DNA of 10,968 bases from positions 1 to 10,968 of the forward strand of contig JAGWXQ010000021.1 of assembly GCA_018969805.1 (NCBI GenBank), read 5' to 3'. A program made the position numbers and the translations under genes. Below are positions 1 through 7,124 of this stretch, in pieces (position 1 is the stretch's first letter; every line of letters begins with the position of its first letter). The DNA comes from Paenibacillaceae bacterium. Lineage in GTDB: Bacteria; Bacillota; Bacilli; Paenibacillales; YIM-B00363. The notes below the pieces were generated by a model. It did no database searches and was not told the DNA's origin. It saw nothing but the letters and a program-made list of their open reading frames with translations.

Positions 1-758
1 TGGAGCTGGTGCAACGCGCGCTGCGCCATCGGCAGCGCAATCACCGCTTGTCCCGCTACTTGTGAAAAATCGCGCACACGCTTAAGCAATCGATTTGCAA
101 TGCGCGGTGTCCCGCGGCTGCGCGACGCAATTTCGACGGCGGCGTCCGTCTCAATCGGCATCCCCAAAATGTCCGCTGTGCGCGTCACGATCGTGCGCAG
201 CTCATCCCCTCCATAATAATTCAGACGGCAGACGACACCAAATCGGTCGCGCAGCGGGGACGACAGCAAACCGGCACGCGTCGTCGCCCCAATCAACGTA
301 AACGACGGCAAATGGATGCGCACCGTACGCGCACCCGGGCCTTTACCGAGTACGATATCGAGTGCACAATCTTCCATCGCAGGATACAGCACTTCCTCGA
401 CTGTCCTGTGCAAGCGATGGATTTCATCGATAAACAGTACGTCCCCTTGTTGCAACGCACTCAAAATCGCTGCCAAATCGCCCGGACGCTCAATCGCAGG
501 ACCGGACGTCACGCGCAATTGCACGCCGAGTTCGTTGGCAATAATTGCGGCAAGCGTCGTTTTTCCGAGCCCTGGTGGTCCATACAACAACACGTGGTCA
601 AGGCTCTCTTGACGTTGTTTTGCTGCATCGATGTACACGCGCAAATTGTGCTTCGTCGCATCTTGTCCGATGTATTCGTGCAAATATTTTGGTCTGAGTG
701 AATAGTCCGCGTGCTCATCAAACATTGCGCCCGCCGTCACGAGCCGCTCCTCAATCAT
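1..758 (-). CDS. ruvB: Holliday junction branch migration ATPase RuvB (C-terminus missing)
   Basis: RuvB is the hexameric AAA+ motor that drives branch migration of Holliday junctions together with RuvA. The window holds the first 252 codons; the last part of the protein (the remainder of the winged-helix domain) lies beyond the left edge. I translated the strand by hand from the ATG at 758: the Walker A motif GPPGLGKT is near residues 60-67, Walker B DEIH near 111-114, the sensor segment GATTRAGLLSSPLRDRFG with its arginine finger near 157-174, and the family signature RSRGTPRIANRLL near 213-225. The start is supported by a GAGGTGGGG-type ribosome binding site just upstream and by the normal N-terminal spacing before the LRPK..EYIGQ segment. 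It is the last visible gene of a ruvC-ruvA-ruvB run, 39 bases after the ruvA stop. No oddities were seen. Confidence 0.97.
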   Translation of the reverse strand, partial: MIEERLVTAGAMFDEHADYSLRPKYLHEYIGQDATKHNLRVYIDAAKQRQESLDHVLLYGPPGLGKTTLAAIIANELGVQLRVTSGPAIERPGDLAAILSALQQGDVLFIDEIHRLHRTVEEVLYPAMEDCALDIVLGKGPGARTVRIHLPSFTLIGATTRAGLLSSPLRDRFGVVCRLNYYGGDELRTIVTRTADILGMPIETDAAVEIASRSRGTPRIANRLLKRVRDFSQVAGQAVIALPMAQRALHQL

Positions 759-797
759 GTCCCCACCTCATCACACGAACGTTTGAAAAACGATATA

Positions 798-1376
798 TTA
801 TAAAGATGATCCGACCGTATGCAACGCCGCGGAAATCCACACCGCGGCATCATCGGTATCGGCGCATTGCGCAGAGACACGCGCCCGCAGCCGCGCAATT
901 TCAGCTTCGCTATACCCAAGTCCACTGAGCGCCTCGCGCACTTCCTCCCACTGCCCGCTGCGCGCAGGCACATCGACGATCGCGACACCGAGCTTGTCGC
1001 GCAGCTCCAAAACGAGCCGCTGCGCCAACTTTTTTCCTACTCCGGGAAGTTTTGTCAAAAACGCAACATCGTCGTGTTGGATCGCCGACACGATGCGCGA
1101 AACGTCCGCACCCCCGATCATTGCAAGTGCGACGCGCAGCCCGATGCCGTTTACCTCGATCAGCTGACAAAACAACGCCAACTGATCGACCGACACAAAC
1201 CCGACGAGTGCCACATGATCTTCGCGCTGCGCGTAGTACGTATGCACCGTCGTCTCGTCCCCGATCACAAAGTGCTGCGGGGCACAGACGAGCACGCGGT
1301 ACCCGACCCCATGCACATCAATGACGATCGCATCCCGATGCTGCTGCACGACGATGCCTCGGACAAACGCGATCAT
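798..1376 (-). CDS. ruvA: Holliday junction DNA-binding protein RuvA
   Basis: RuvA binds four-way DNA junctions as a tetramer, loads RuvB onto the arms and holds RuvC in place for cutting. The product is 192 residues, normal for the family. The N-terminal OB-fold domain is seen as MIAFVRGIVV...VDVHGVGYRVLV. Two helix-hairpin-helix motifs follow near residues 71-85 (VNGIGLRVALAMI) and 106-122 (LPGVGKKLAQRLVLEL), then a flexible linker and the RuvB-binding C-terminal domain from about 143 (EEVREALSGLGYSEAEI). The ATG at 1376 is preferred over an in-frame start further upstream because it sits 7 bases after AAAGGAGG and gives the canonical N-terminus. The ruvC stop lies inside the same ribosome binding region, two bases before this ATG, so translation is probably coupled. 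Confidence 0.97.
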   Translation of the reverse strand: MIAFVRGIVVQQHRDAIVIDVHGVGYRVLVCAPQHFVIGDETTVHTYYAQREDHVALVGFVSVDQLALFCQLIEVNGIGLRVALAMIGGADVSRIVSAIQHDDVAFLTKLPGVGKKLAQRLVLELRDKLGVAIVDVPARSGQWEEVREALSGLGYSEAEIARLRARVSAQCADTDDAAVWISAALHTVGSSL

Positions 1377-1378
1377 CG

Positions 1379-1861
1379 TCACCCCTCCTTTGGTTGTGCC
1401 GTATGCGCGTGGCACACCGCAATCGCCAGTGCGTCGGCCGCATCGTCTGGCTTGGGCACGGACGTCAGCCCCAAAAACGTGCGCACCATAAATTGGACTT
1501 GCTGCTTGTCCGCATGGCCGTATCCGGTCATCGCTTGCTTCACTTGCATCGGCGTGTATTCCCCTAAAGATAGCCCGCGCTGGTCCGCGACGAGCAGCAT
1601 CACGCCACGCGCTGCCCCTACGGCAAAAGCGGTCGTGACGTTTGTATTAAAAAACAACTTTTCGATCGCCATCGCAGTCGGCGAATATTTCGTGCACAGC
1701 GCATGCAGTCCATCATAAATGATGCGCAACCGCGCTCCTTGTGGTGCGTGCGCCGTTGTCGTAATCGTCCCGTATTGCACCGTCCGCAGCACACCCGCAC
1801 GCACTGCCACGATGCCGTATCCCACCGTCGCCAGCCCCGGATCGATACCCAATATGACCAT
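1379..1861 (-). CDS. ruvC: Crossover junction endodeoxyribonuclease RuvC
   Basis: RuvC resolves Holliday junctions by paired nicks using an RNase H-like fold and two metal ions. The product is 160 residues, close to the usual length. The four acidic active-site residues are visible: D7 in GIDPGLATVGYG, E67 in AIEKLFFNTN, and D140 and D143 in DDAADALAIAVCH. The DNA-contacting segment EYTPMQVKQAMTGYGHADKQQV is also present. The ATG at 1861 is chosen over upstream in-frame codons because GGAGG (1868-1872) lies 6 bases ahead and the protein then begins MVILGIDPG, as RuvC proteins do. It is separated from priA by 117 bases holding a good promoter, and runs almost directly into ruvA. Many Bacilli lack RuvC, so its presence argues against a close Bacillus relative (inference). 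Confidence 0.97.
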   Translation of the reverse strand: MVILGIDPGLATVGYGIVAVRAGVLRTVQYGTITTTAHAPQGARLRIIYDGLHALCTKYSPTAMAIEKLFFNTNVTTAFAVGAARGVMLLVADQRGLSLGEYTPMQVKQAMTGYGHADKQQVQFMVRTFLGLTSVPKPDDAADALAIAVCHAHTAQPKEG

Positions 1862-1886
1862 GGTTCGCCTCCGTGTGTTCAAACGT

Positions 1887-1916
1887 ATCATACCAAACTC
1901 GTCTTGATGCGTCCAG
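1887..1916 (-). promoter_or_regulatory. Promoter for ruvCAB (extended -10)
   Basis: On the minus strand CTGGAC (1911-1916) and TATGAT (1887-1892) are separated by 18 bases. A TG sits one base before the -10 box (TGGTATGAT), the extended -10 form. The expected start of transcription is about 20 bases before the ruvC ATG, leaving room for its GGAGG site. It lies in the 117-base gap after priA, so ruvCAB would not depend only on read-through from coaBC-priA. No LexA-type box was recognised nearby. Confidence 0.6.
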
Positions 1917-1978
1917 TACGCATGCCATGGCAATAAGTACCAACAAAAAACCGCAACAGCGTACATATTTTTTTCCCA

Positions 1979-4477
1979 CTATCCGAGCATGTGCGGATCG
2001 ATGTCGATGTGCATCTGCACATCGCGCTTGTGCGCCTCTTCTGCGTGCGCTGCGACGACGGCTTTGAGCATGGGTGCGATCGCAGTGTCGTGCGGTGCTT
2101 TGACGAGCAACTGAAATCGGTACCGGTCTTTGATCTTTGGAATCGGAGACGGCACCGGTCCAAGCAATGCAATATGAGGAGTGTTTGCGATGGCTTCGCG
2201 CAATGCATACGCAAACGCTTCGCTCGTCCGCATCGCATCTGCAACGTCTGGTCCAGACACCGTCACAAGTGCAATGCGGCGATACGGTGGATAACCGAGT
2301 TCTGCACGCACCGCAAGCTCCGTACGGGCAAACGCATCGTAATCATGCTTCGCTGCATACGCAATGCTATAATGTTCTGGCGCATACGTCTGTACGATGA
2401 CGTGCCCTTCCAGCGCATGCCTTCCAGCACGCCCCGCCACTTGGGTCAACAGCTGGAACGTCTTTTCGGCAGCGCGAAAGTCCGGAAGCCGCAACGCCGT
2501 ATCCGCACTCATGACCCCTACGAGCGTCAGTGCAGGAAAATCGAGCCCTTTGGCGATCATTTGCGTGCCGATGAGCACGTCGGCTTTTCGCTCCCGAAAC
2601 TGGGCCAACAACCGCTCGTGCGCCCCTTTTTGACTCGTCGTATCGACATCCATACGCAGGGCACGAACGTCGGGAAACAATGTGCGCAACTGCTCCTCGA
2701 CTTGCTGTGTCCCCGAACCAAAATGCCGCACGCGATCGCCCGCACAATGCGGACACACGTCGATCGTCGGCTGATGATGCCCACAATAATGACAGCGCAA
2801 CTGGCGGTCTACACGATGGTCCGTCAGCGTGACATCACAATGTGGACACATCGGTACGTACCCACAATCGCGGCACAACACAAAATTGGCGTATCCCCGG
2901 CGATTGAGAAACAGCATCGCTTGTTCTTTTTTTTGCAACGTATCGTGCAGTGATTGCTTGAGTGCCCGTGAAAACATCGAACGATTTCCTTGCTGGAGCT
3001 CTTTGCGCATATCGATCACTTCGACCGGGGGCAGGCAGCGGTTGTTGATCCGCTCATGCATCGTGATGTGCGTGCGCGCGTTGCGCAGGGCACGGGCGTA
3101 CGTTTCGAGTGACGGCGTCGCACTGCCCAAAACGACCGGTGCACTGTGCAGCTCACCCCGCTTAATCGCGACGTCGCGCGCATTGTATTTTGGGGCGTCT
3201 TCTTGTTTGTACGACGATTCGTGTTCTTCATCGACGATGATGAGACCGACGTTTAAAAATGGAGCGAAAATGGCCGAGCGCGCTCCGATCGCAATACAGA
3301 CGCGGCGCGTGGCAATTTTGCGCCACTCGTCATATTTTTCGCCAGGGGACAAATGGGAGTGCAGCACCGCGACACGATCACCAAACCGCGCCTTAAACGC
3401 ACGCACCATTTGTGGTGTCAAGGAAATTTCTGGGATGAGCAGGATCGCCTCGCGTCCGCTCATCATGCACGCCTCGATCGCATGCAAGTACACCTCTGTT
3501 TTGCCACTGCCCGTCACCCCGTGCAACAAAAACACTTCCGGATCGTGGCGCTGGACCGCAATAGAAATCGTTTGTACCGCGTTGCGCTGGTCGTCCGTCA
3601 GCAGTGGGGGCGCAGACGCCTCAACGTGCACGGAATCGTATGGATCCCGCCACACTTCACGCACATCGAGACGGACGACACCTTTGTGTGCCAACGCCCG
3701 CAGCGCCGACGACGATGCCGGGCACGCGCCTTCGATGTCGCGCTTGCGCCATGGCATCCCATCTGCTGCCCCTGCAAGCACGTCGAGCACGGCCGCTTGC
3801 TTCGGTGAACGCACCCGCGTCTGCTGCGCAAGCTCCGATAGCGCCGCCGCATCGTGCAGCGGTACGACGATCGTCTCTTTCTTGACCCGCACCCGATCGT
3901 GCGTGTCCATCGATGCCACGAGCCACCCCGCAGCGATGCCCCGCCGCACCCATGCGTGCAGCTGCACGATGTGCGACACGTCCTGATGCGCTAGCAGCAC
4001 CGATCGCTCCATCGGCTCATGGGCGGCGACTGTGCGGACGATGCACGCGGCCGTATGCGCTTCGTGTTCGGTAAACGCATCGATGTGCACCGAAAATGGA
4101 TCTTCGATCCACGCACGCGCCTGATCCGACACCGTCAATCGTTCCTGAGCAATCGCCTTGAGTGCACGGGGTACGATCGTACTGAGCACGACGGCCATCG
4201 TGCACGCGTATTCGCGCGCAATCCATTCTGCCAAACGAAACATCTGCATCGAGACGATCGGCTCCGTATCGAGCACTTCACGGATTTCCCGTACTTTGGC
4301 TACTTCTGAGTCTGCTTCGACCGCACGCACGATCGCCGTCACCGTGCGCGGCCCAAACGGCACGACGACCCGTACACCCGCAACGACGGCCATATGCGTG
4401 GGCACGGCATACGTATACAGCCGATCGACTGCTTGCGCAGGCACATCGACGATGACTTTGGCATACGTCCGCTTCAT
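1979..4477 (-). CDS. priA: Primosomal protein N' / replication restart helicase PriA
   Basis: PriA recognises stalled or collapsed replication forks, unwinds the lagging arm 3'-to-5' and helps reload the replicative helicase. The product is 832 residues, in the usual range for bacilli-type PriA. In order: the 3'-DNA-end binding domain (residues 1-100, AKVIVDVPAQAVDRLYTYAVP); a winged-helix region to about 280; Walker A GVTGSGKT near 320-327; DEEH near 416-419 followed by ESSYKQ; GSATPS near 451-456; eight zinc-binding cysteines as four CxxC pairs at about 535/538, 544/547, 562/565 and 575/578; and motif VI QVAGRAGR near 679-686. No key residue is missing, so it should be an active helicase. 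The ATG at 4477 overlaps the coaBC stop as ATGA, with GGAGG 7 bases ahead, so the two genes are translationally coupled. The coaBC-priA pair is common in Bacillota. Confidence 0.97.
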   Translation of the reverse strand: MKRTYAKVIVDVPAQAVDRLYTYAVPTHMAVVAGVRVVVPFGPRTVTAIVRAVEADSEVAKVREIREVLDTEPIVSMQMFRLAEWIAREYACTMAVVLSTIVPRALKAIAQERLTVSDQARAWIEDPFSVHIDAFTEHEAHTAACIVRTVAAHEPMERSVLLAHQDVSHIVQLHAWVRRGIAAGWLVASMDTHDRVRVKKETIVVPLHDAAALSELAQQTRVRSPKQAAVLDVLAGAADGMPWRKRDIEGACPASSSALRALAHKGVVRLDVREVWRDPYDSVHVEASAPPLLTDDQRNAVQTISIAVQRHDPEVFLLHGVTGSGKTEVYLHAIEACMMSGREAILLIPEISLTPQMVRAFKARFGDRVAVLHSHLSPGEKYDEWRKIATRRVCIAIGARSAIFAPFLNVGLIIVDEEHESSYKQEDAPKYNARDVAIKRGELHSAPVVLGSATPSLETYARALRNARTHITMHERINNRCLPPVEVIDMRKELQQGNRSMFSRALKQSLHDTLQKKEQAMLFLNRRGYANFVLCRDCGYVPMCPHCDVTLTDHRVDRQLRCHYCGHHQPTIDVCPHCAGDRVRHFGSGTQQVEEQLRTLFPDVRALRMDVDTTSQKGAHERLLAQFRERKADVLIGTQMIAKGLDFPALTLVGVMSADTALRLPDFRAAEKTFQLLTQVAGRAGRHALEGHVIVQTYAPEHYSIAYAAKHDYDAFARTELAVRAELGYPPYRRIALVTVSGPDVADAMRTSEAFAYALREAIANTPHIALLGPVPSPIPKIKDRYRFQLLVKAPHDTAIAPMLKAVVAAHAEEAHKRDVQMHIDIDPHMLG

Positions 4478-5664
4478 TGTCCTTCCTCCGCTGCGATGAT
4501 GTCCCATATGCGGTGTGCGAGCTCCGTTTTGGGCATGCGCGGCAGCGCCACTTCCGTGTCGCGCGTGACGATCGTCACTTCGTTTTCGTCAGCACCAAAG
4601 CCACATATGCGCACGTCGTTGGCAATGATCGCATCGCACTGCTTCCGCACACACTTTTCCCGCGCATACTGTACGACGTGCTCTGTCTCCGCTGCACATC
4701 CGATCAACCGCTGGTGCGTTTTGCGCGCCCCGAGTGCAGCGAGGATATCGATCGTCGGCACGAGCTGCAACGACAGCGGAACGTTCGTCTTCTTCATCTT
4801 GTGGTCCACCGACTGTGCGACCGTGTAGTCCGCGACGGCAGCCGCCATGATGACGATGTCTGCCTGATCAAAGTGCGCAAACACCGCATTGGCCATCTCC
4901 TTGGCACATTGTGTGTAGATGCACGTCATCCTTTCGGGCAATGGTACCGACACTGTGCCATAAATCAACGTCACATCTGCCCCACGCTGTTGTGCCGCGC
5001 GCGCGAGCGCGATGCCCATTTTCCCTGACGATGCATTGGCGATGCCCCGTACCGCATCGATGCGTTCAAACGTCCCGCCCGCTGTGACGATGACGCGCTT
5101 GCCGCGCAGTGGATGCGCAAACGTGTGCACGACCGTCTCAACGATGTCGTCTGGTTCGGCCATGCGCCCCGTACCTTCATCTCCACACGCAAGAAAGCCC
5201 GACGTCGGGGGCACGATGACGACACCGCGCGCGCGCAGTGTCGCGACATGCTGCTGCACGACCGCATTTGCCCACATATGGCGGTTCATCGCCGGTGCGG
5301 CGATCACAGGCACACGCGTCCCGATCGCGAGCAGCGCCGCAGCGGCCATCCCATCGCCCAAGCCGAGTGCAAGCGACGCAAGCGCATGTGCTGTCGCCGG
5401 CGCGATGACACACGCGTCCGCACGATCTGCGATGTCGATGTGCGCGATGACCGACGCATCGTCTTCTGCAAAAATATCCGAAATCACACGTGTGCGAACG
5501 ATCGCTTGCAGCGCAAGCGGCGTGACAAATCGACACGCACCTTCCGTCATGACTACGCGCACGTCTGCACCGCGCTGCACGAGCGCACTGCATATGCGCA
5601 CCGCTTTCACCGAAGCAATGCCCCCTGTGATCACGACAACGATCGTCTTTCCATGTATATACAC
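4474..5664 (-). CDS. coaBC: Bifunctional phosphopantothenoylcysteine decarboxylase / phosphopantothenate-cysteine ligase
   Basis: This enzyme makes two consecutive steps of coenzyme A synthesis: joining cysteine to 4'-phosphopantothenate (CoaB) and decarboxylating the product to 4'-phosphopantetheine with FMN (CoaC). The product is 396 residues. The CoaC half shows the catalytic His near 75 (AHIDIADRAD), the PAMNRHMW motif near 124-131 and the Cys-containing flap ACGDEGTGRM near 159-168. The CoaB half shows TAGGTFERIDAVRGIANASSGKMG beginning near 194 (split by family-typical residues), the AAAVADY motif near 274-280 and the KMKK lysines near 289-292. Translation starts at a GTG (5664), 8 bases after GGAGG; the stop of the small upstream gene lies within that ribosome binding region. 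It overlaps priA by 4 bases. All the expected catalytic motifs are present. Confidence 0.96.
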   Translation of the reverse strand: MYIHGKTIVVVITGGIASVKAVRICSALVQRGADVRVVMTEGACRFVTPLALQAIVRTRVISDIFAEDDASVIAHIDIADRADACVIAPATAHALASLALGLGDGMAAAALLAIGTRVPVIAAPAMNRHMWANAVVQQHVATLRARGVVIVPPTSGFLACGDEGTGRMAEPDDIVETVVHTFAHPLRGKRVIVTAGGTFERIDAVRGIANASSGKMGIALARAAQQRGADVTLIYGTVSVPLPERMTCIYTQCAKEMANAVFAHFDQADIVIMAAAVADYTVAQSVDHKMKKTNVPLSLQLVPTIDILAALGARKTHQRLIGCAAETEHVVQYAREKCVRKQCDAIIANDVRICGFGADENEVTIVTRDTEVALPRMPKTELAHRIWDIIAAEEGQ

Positions 5665-5667
5665 AAA

Positions 5668-5940
5668 TCACCCCTCCAACTGCTGCGTCCATTGATGAAA
5701 ACGACACGTTGCATCGATGCGTCCCATAAGGGATGCATCTGAGTATAGCGCAAACACGGCCACAATCGCCACCCGTACGTTTGTGCGCCCATTTTGCGCG
5801 CGCACATTTTTTTCGACACGATGTTGCACTCCGTTTACAGACGTTGTATAATAAACGATGGTAGTATTTGTTTGCGCGCGTTCTTTTTTGTTGTTCGTGA
5901 ATGCGAACCGCGATGTGCATTGATCGGAATAGTGATCCAT
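5668..5940 (-). CDS. Small protein of unknown function, coupled to coaBC
   Basis: I do not recognise this 90-residue product. It begins MDHYSDQC and ends WTQQLEG. The middle is basic and beta-rich (TIVYYTTSVNGVQHRVEKNVR), followed by a hydrophobic stretch VRVAIVAVFALYSDAS. It has no signal peptide and only two cysteines. The ATG at 5940 is chosen because GGAGG lies exactly 7 bases upstream, in the same context (GGAGGAAGGACAATG) as the priA start; the reading frame stays open further upstream but without such a site. Its TGA stop falls in the coaBC ribosome binding region, the same arrangement as ruvC/ruvA, so coupling to coaBC is likely. In many Bacillota this place is held by gmk and rpoZ, but this protein does not look like the omega subunit. 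A good promoter on the opposite strand lies inside it, which leaves some doubt that it is a conserved gene. Confidence 0.55.
   Translation of the reverse strand: MDHYSDQCTSRFAFTNNKKERAQTNTTIVYYTTSVNGVQHRVEKNVRAQNGRTNVRVAIVAVFALYSDASLMGRIDATCRFHQWTQQLEG
5711..5739. repeat. Inverted repeat built from GATGC/GCATC units upstream of coaBC
   Basis: Arms GATGCGTCCC (5716-5725) and GGGATGCATC (5730-5739) flank the loop ATAA. Read as plus-strand RNA the stem is 10 pairs with one G-U; read on the minus strand it has one C-A mismatch. The left arm is itself part of a perfect palindrome GCATCGATGC (5711-5720), so alternative pairings are possible. On the minus strand a TATACT box (5747-5742) lies just upstream of it and the coaBC start about 50 bases downstream. 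No T-tract follows on either strand, so a simple terminator is unlikely. It lies within the small gene's coding frame and may be chance. Confidence 0.35.
5824..5852 (+). promoter_or_regulatory. Sigma-A-type promoter for the secreted-protein block
   Basis: TTGCAC (5824-5829), a 17-base spacer and a perfect TATAAT (5847-5852) on the plus strand. This is the best promoter match in the window. It lies antisense inside the small gene before coaBC. Transcription would start near 5860 and give a leader of about 190 bases before the first secreted-protein gene at 6050. I saw no other good promoter nearer to that gene. Confidence 0.65.
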
Positions 5941-5943
5941 TGT

Positions 5944-5952
5944 CCTTCCTCC
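5944..5952 (-). promoter_or_regulatory. Ribosome binding site fixing the start of the small gene before coaBC
   Basis: GGAGGAAGG on the minus strand, with GGAGG 7 bases before the ATG at 5940. The 15-base context through the ATG is identical to that of priA (4489-4475), which is the main reason for accepting the small gene and for preferring this start to longer versions of the frame. Confidence 0.6.
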
Positions 5953-5983
5953 GATCCAAAAGGCGATCCCTTTTTGTGTGCAC

Positions 5984-5998
5984 TGCGCGTTGCGCGCA
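5984..5998. repeat. Short perfect inverted repeat in the divergent intergenic region
   Basis: TGCGCG-TTG-CGCGCA, six-base arms around a three-base centre, in the 109-base gap between the small minus-strand gene (start 5940) and the first plus-strand secreted-protein gene (start 6050). It could be an operator or a small hairpin in the plus-strand leader. GC-rich palindromes of this size also arise by chance in this sequence. Confidence 0.3.
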
Positions 5999-6033
5999 TC
6001 TTGGGTGAACAGCGATCGGACGCGCATCCCACC

Positions 6034-6040
6034 AAGGAGG
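6034..6040 (+). promoter_or_regulatory. Ribosome binding site of the first secreted-protein gene
   Basis: AAGGAGG, 9 bases before the ATG at 6050. It decides the start: the frame is open further upstream, but only from 6050 does the protein begin with a normal signal peptide. Confidence 0.8.
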
Positions 6041-6049
6041 TTGTGCTTA

Positions 6050-6913
6050 ATGTCCACACATGCACGTAGTCCGATCCCGTTCATCGCCCTCTGCACCATC
6101 TTGGCGATATTTGGAATGCCCGCATCGTCATGGGCGGAAACAAAACAGCGCTCATTGTTGCCCCACATCGTCCGCGTCGATCACCCGACACACGGCACAT
6201 ACGGAAACGGATACGTGTACAAGAAAGAAAATACAGAAAAAACAACTACCGCTTATGCTTTTTTCTCGTATGATTGTCCGGAACGAATGCGGCAAAGTAA
6301 AGAGCAGTGTGCAAAACTGACCGATCAAAAGACCACCGTCACGTTTCCGTATGGAAAAAAATCGTACTCCGGCACGATCGTCGGCGTGTATTGCCATATC
6401 ATAAACGCGAAAAAACGCATGCAATCAAAATGCAAATCAGGGCACATGCGCATCGGCATCGTCCGTTTTGACGTCCGTGCATCGGACCACGACCTTCCAC
6501 CCATCATCGGGCCCGAAGCGTACGACTATCGAGGGCGCATCCCATTTTGTACACAAACGAAGAGATTTACGCCAGCAAAAACATGGGGGCCTTTTGCGAT
6601 CCCCTTTTCGCAATCAGAAACACACGTGCATGTTTGTACGAAAAAACAAGATTGGATCGTAACGACTTTCAGCGGAACACCCATACGTGTCGCCGCGAAA
6701 GAAATGGACCAAATTAAGAAAAACATCATCGGATATCCCGCTTATGATCCGGTAAACAACATCATCGTCGGGATGGTTCTCGGAAAAGACAACACCCATG
6801 TCGTATCTTTGAGAAACACGCAGCGCATCATCACGAGCAAACCGGCGTTTGCGCATTTGTTGTTTTATGATTTTTCCTGTTTTGTAAAAGATCGATGCGA
6901 TACGACACGATAA
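6050..6913 (+). CDS. Exported cysteine-paired protein 1, possible inactive trypsin-fold protein
   Basis: Not a recognised family. The 287-residue product has a signal peptide (hydrophobic core about 9-23, likely cut after SSWA at 29), so it is exported. The mature part has eight cysteines in four successive pairs: 76/87, 115/128, 167/196 and 277/283, suggesting disulfides. The order of segments resembles a chymotrypsin-like fold: VRVDHPTHGTYGNGYVYK (41-58) like the first strands, TAYAFFSYDC (67-76) where active enzymes have TAAHC, GHMRIGIVRF (131-140) like the Asp strand, and IIGYPAYDPVNNIIVGMV (226-243) like the GxSGxPvfn..G.viG segment. His, Asp and Ser are absent at the corresponding places, so protease activity is not expected. 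Best seen as a diverged paralogue of the two following genes, but it lacks their C-terminal module. The fold assignment is inference. The DNA is more AT-rich than in the flanking genes. Confidence 0.85.
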   Translation: MSTHARSPIPFIALCTILAIFGMPASSWAETKQRSLLPHIVRVDHPTHGTYGNGYVYKKENTEKTTTAYAFFSYDCPERMRQSKEQCAKLTDQKTTVTFPYGKKSYSGTIVGVYCHIINAKKRMQSKCKSGHMRIGIVRFDVRASDHDLPPIIGPEAYDYRGRIPFCTQTKRFTPAKTWGPFAIPFSQSETHVHVCTKKQDWIVTTFSGTPIRVAAKEMDQIKKNIIGYPAYDPVNNIIVGMVLGKDNTHVVSLRNTQRIITSKPAFAHLLFYDFSCFVKDRCDTTR

Positions 6914-7049
6914 ACTTCACGCTTTAATGAACAAAAAGTGCCAAAAAGACCAAAACTACGTTTCATTCAACTTCATTCACAAACCTTGACGATACGCGCG
7001 TACAATACGGGCATTTCGGGAATAGATCATACACCTTTGTGGCGTACGG

Positions 7050-7078
7050 TTGACTTCTTCATGACGTTGTGCGATAGT
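7050..7078 (+). promoter_or_regulatory. Promoter for exported proteins 2 and 3
   Basis: TTGACT (7050-7055), a 17-base spacer and GATAGT (7073-7078) on the plus strand, about 47 bases before the start codon at 7125. The -35 matches consensus at five of six positions and the -10 at four of six. It lies in a 211-base gap (6914-7124) that otherwise shows no gene and no clear terminator, only A-rich and T-rich runs near 6930-6975. Confidence 0.55.
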
Positions 7079-7124
7079 AGCTTTGCTTCAAAAACTGCAT
7101 ACATGCTGAAGGAGTGCACCGCTT

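Noticed and set aside
1862..1978. A bofC-like gene before ruvC, as in some Bacillota
   Set aside because: The gap is only 117 bases and contains a promoter, not a gene.
1713..1979. Small membrane-like frame starting GTG at the priA stop (TAGTG) with a hydrophobic stretch
   Set aside because: It overlaps about 50 codons of ruvC in another frame, its tail is low-quality sequence, and the region holds the ruvC promoter; no clear ribosome binding site for it.
819..3986. Long open plus-strand frames opposite ruvA, ruvC and priA (around 819-1718, 1991-2953 and 2829-3986)
   Set aside because: They lie entirely antisense to well-recognised genes, have no family features and are expected in GC-rich DNA.
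5858..5923. A 21-residue leader peptide (MVVFVCARS...) just after the antisense promoter
   Set aside because: The ATG is almost at the predicted transcript start with no ribosome binding site.
5668..5940. Omega subunit of RNA polymerase (rpoZ), expected by gene order
   Set aside because: The characteristic N-terminal segments of the omega subunit are not present in the translated sequence.
5668..6168. A longer 166-codon version of the small gene before coaBC
   Set aside because: The upstream extension has no ribosome binding site and runs antisense over the well-supported start of exported protein 1; the ATG at 5940 has an ideal site.
6986..7006. TTGACG and TACAAT as a promoter before exported protein 2
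   Set aside because: The spacer is only 9 bases; the pair at 7050-7078 has a proper 17-base spacer.
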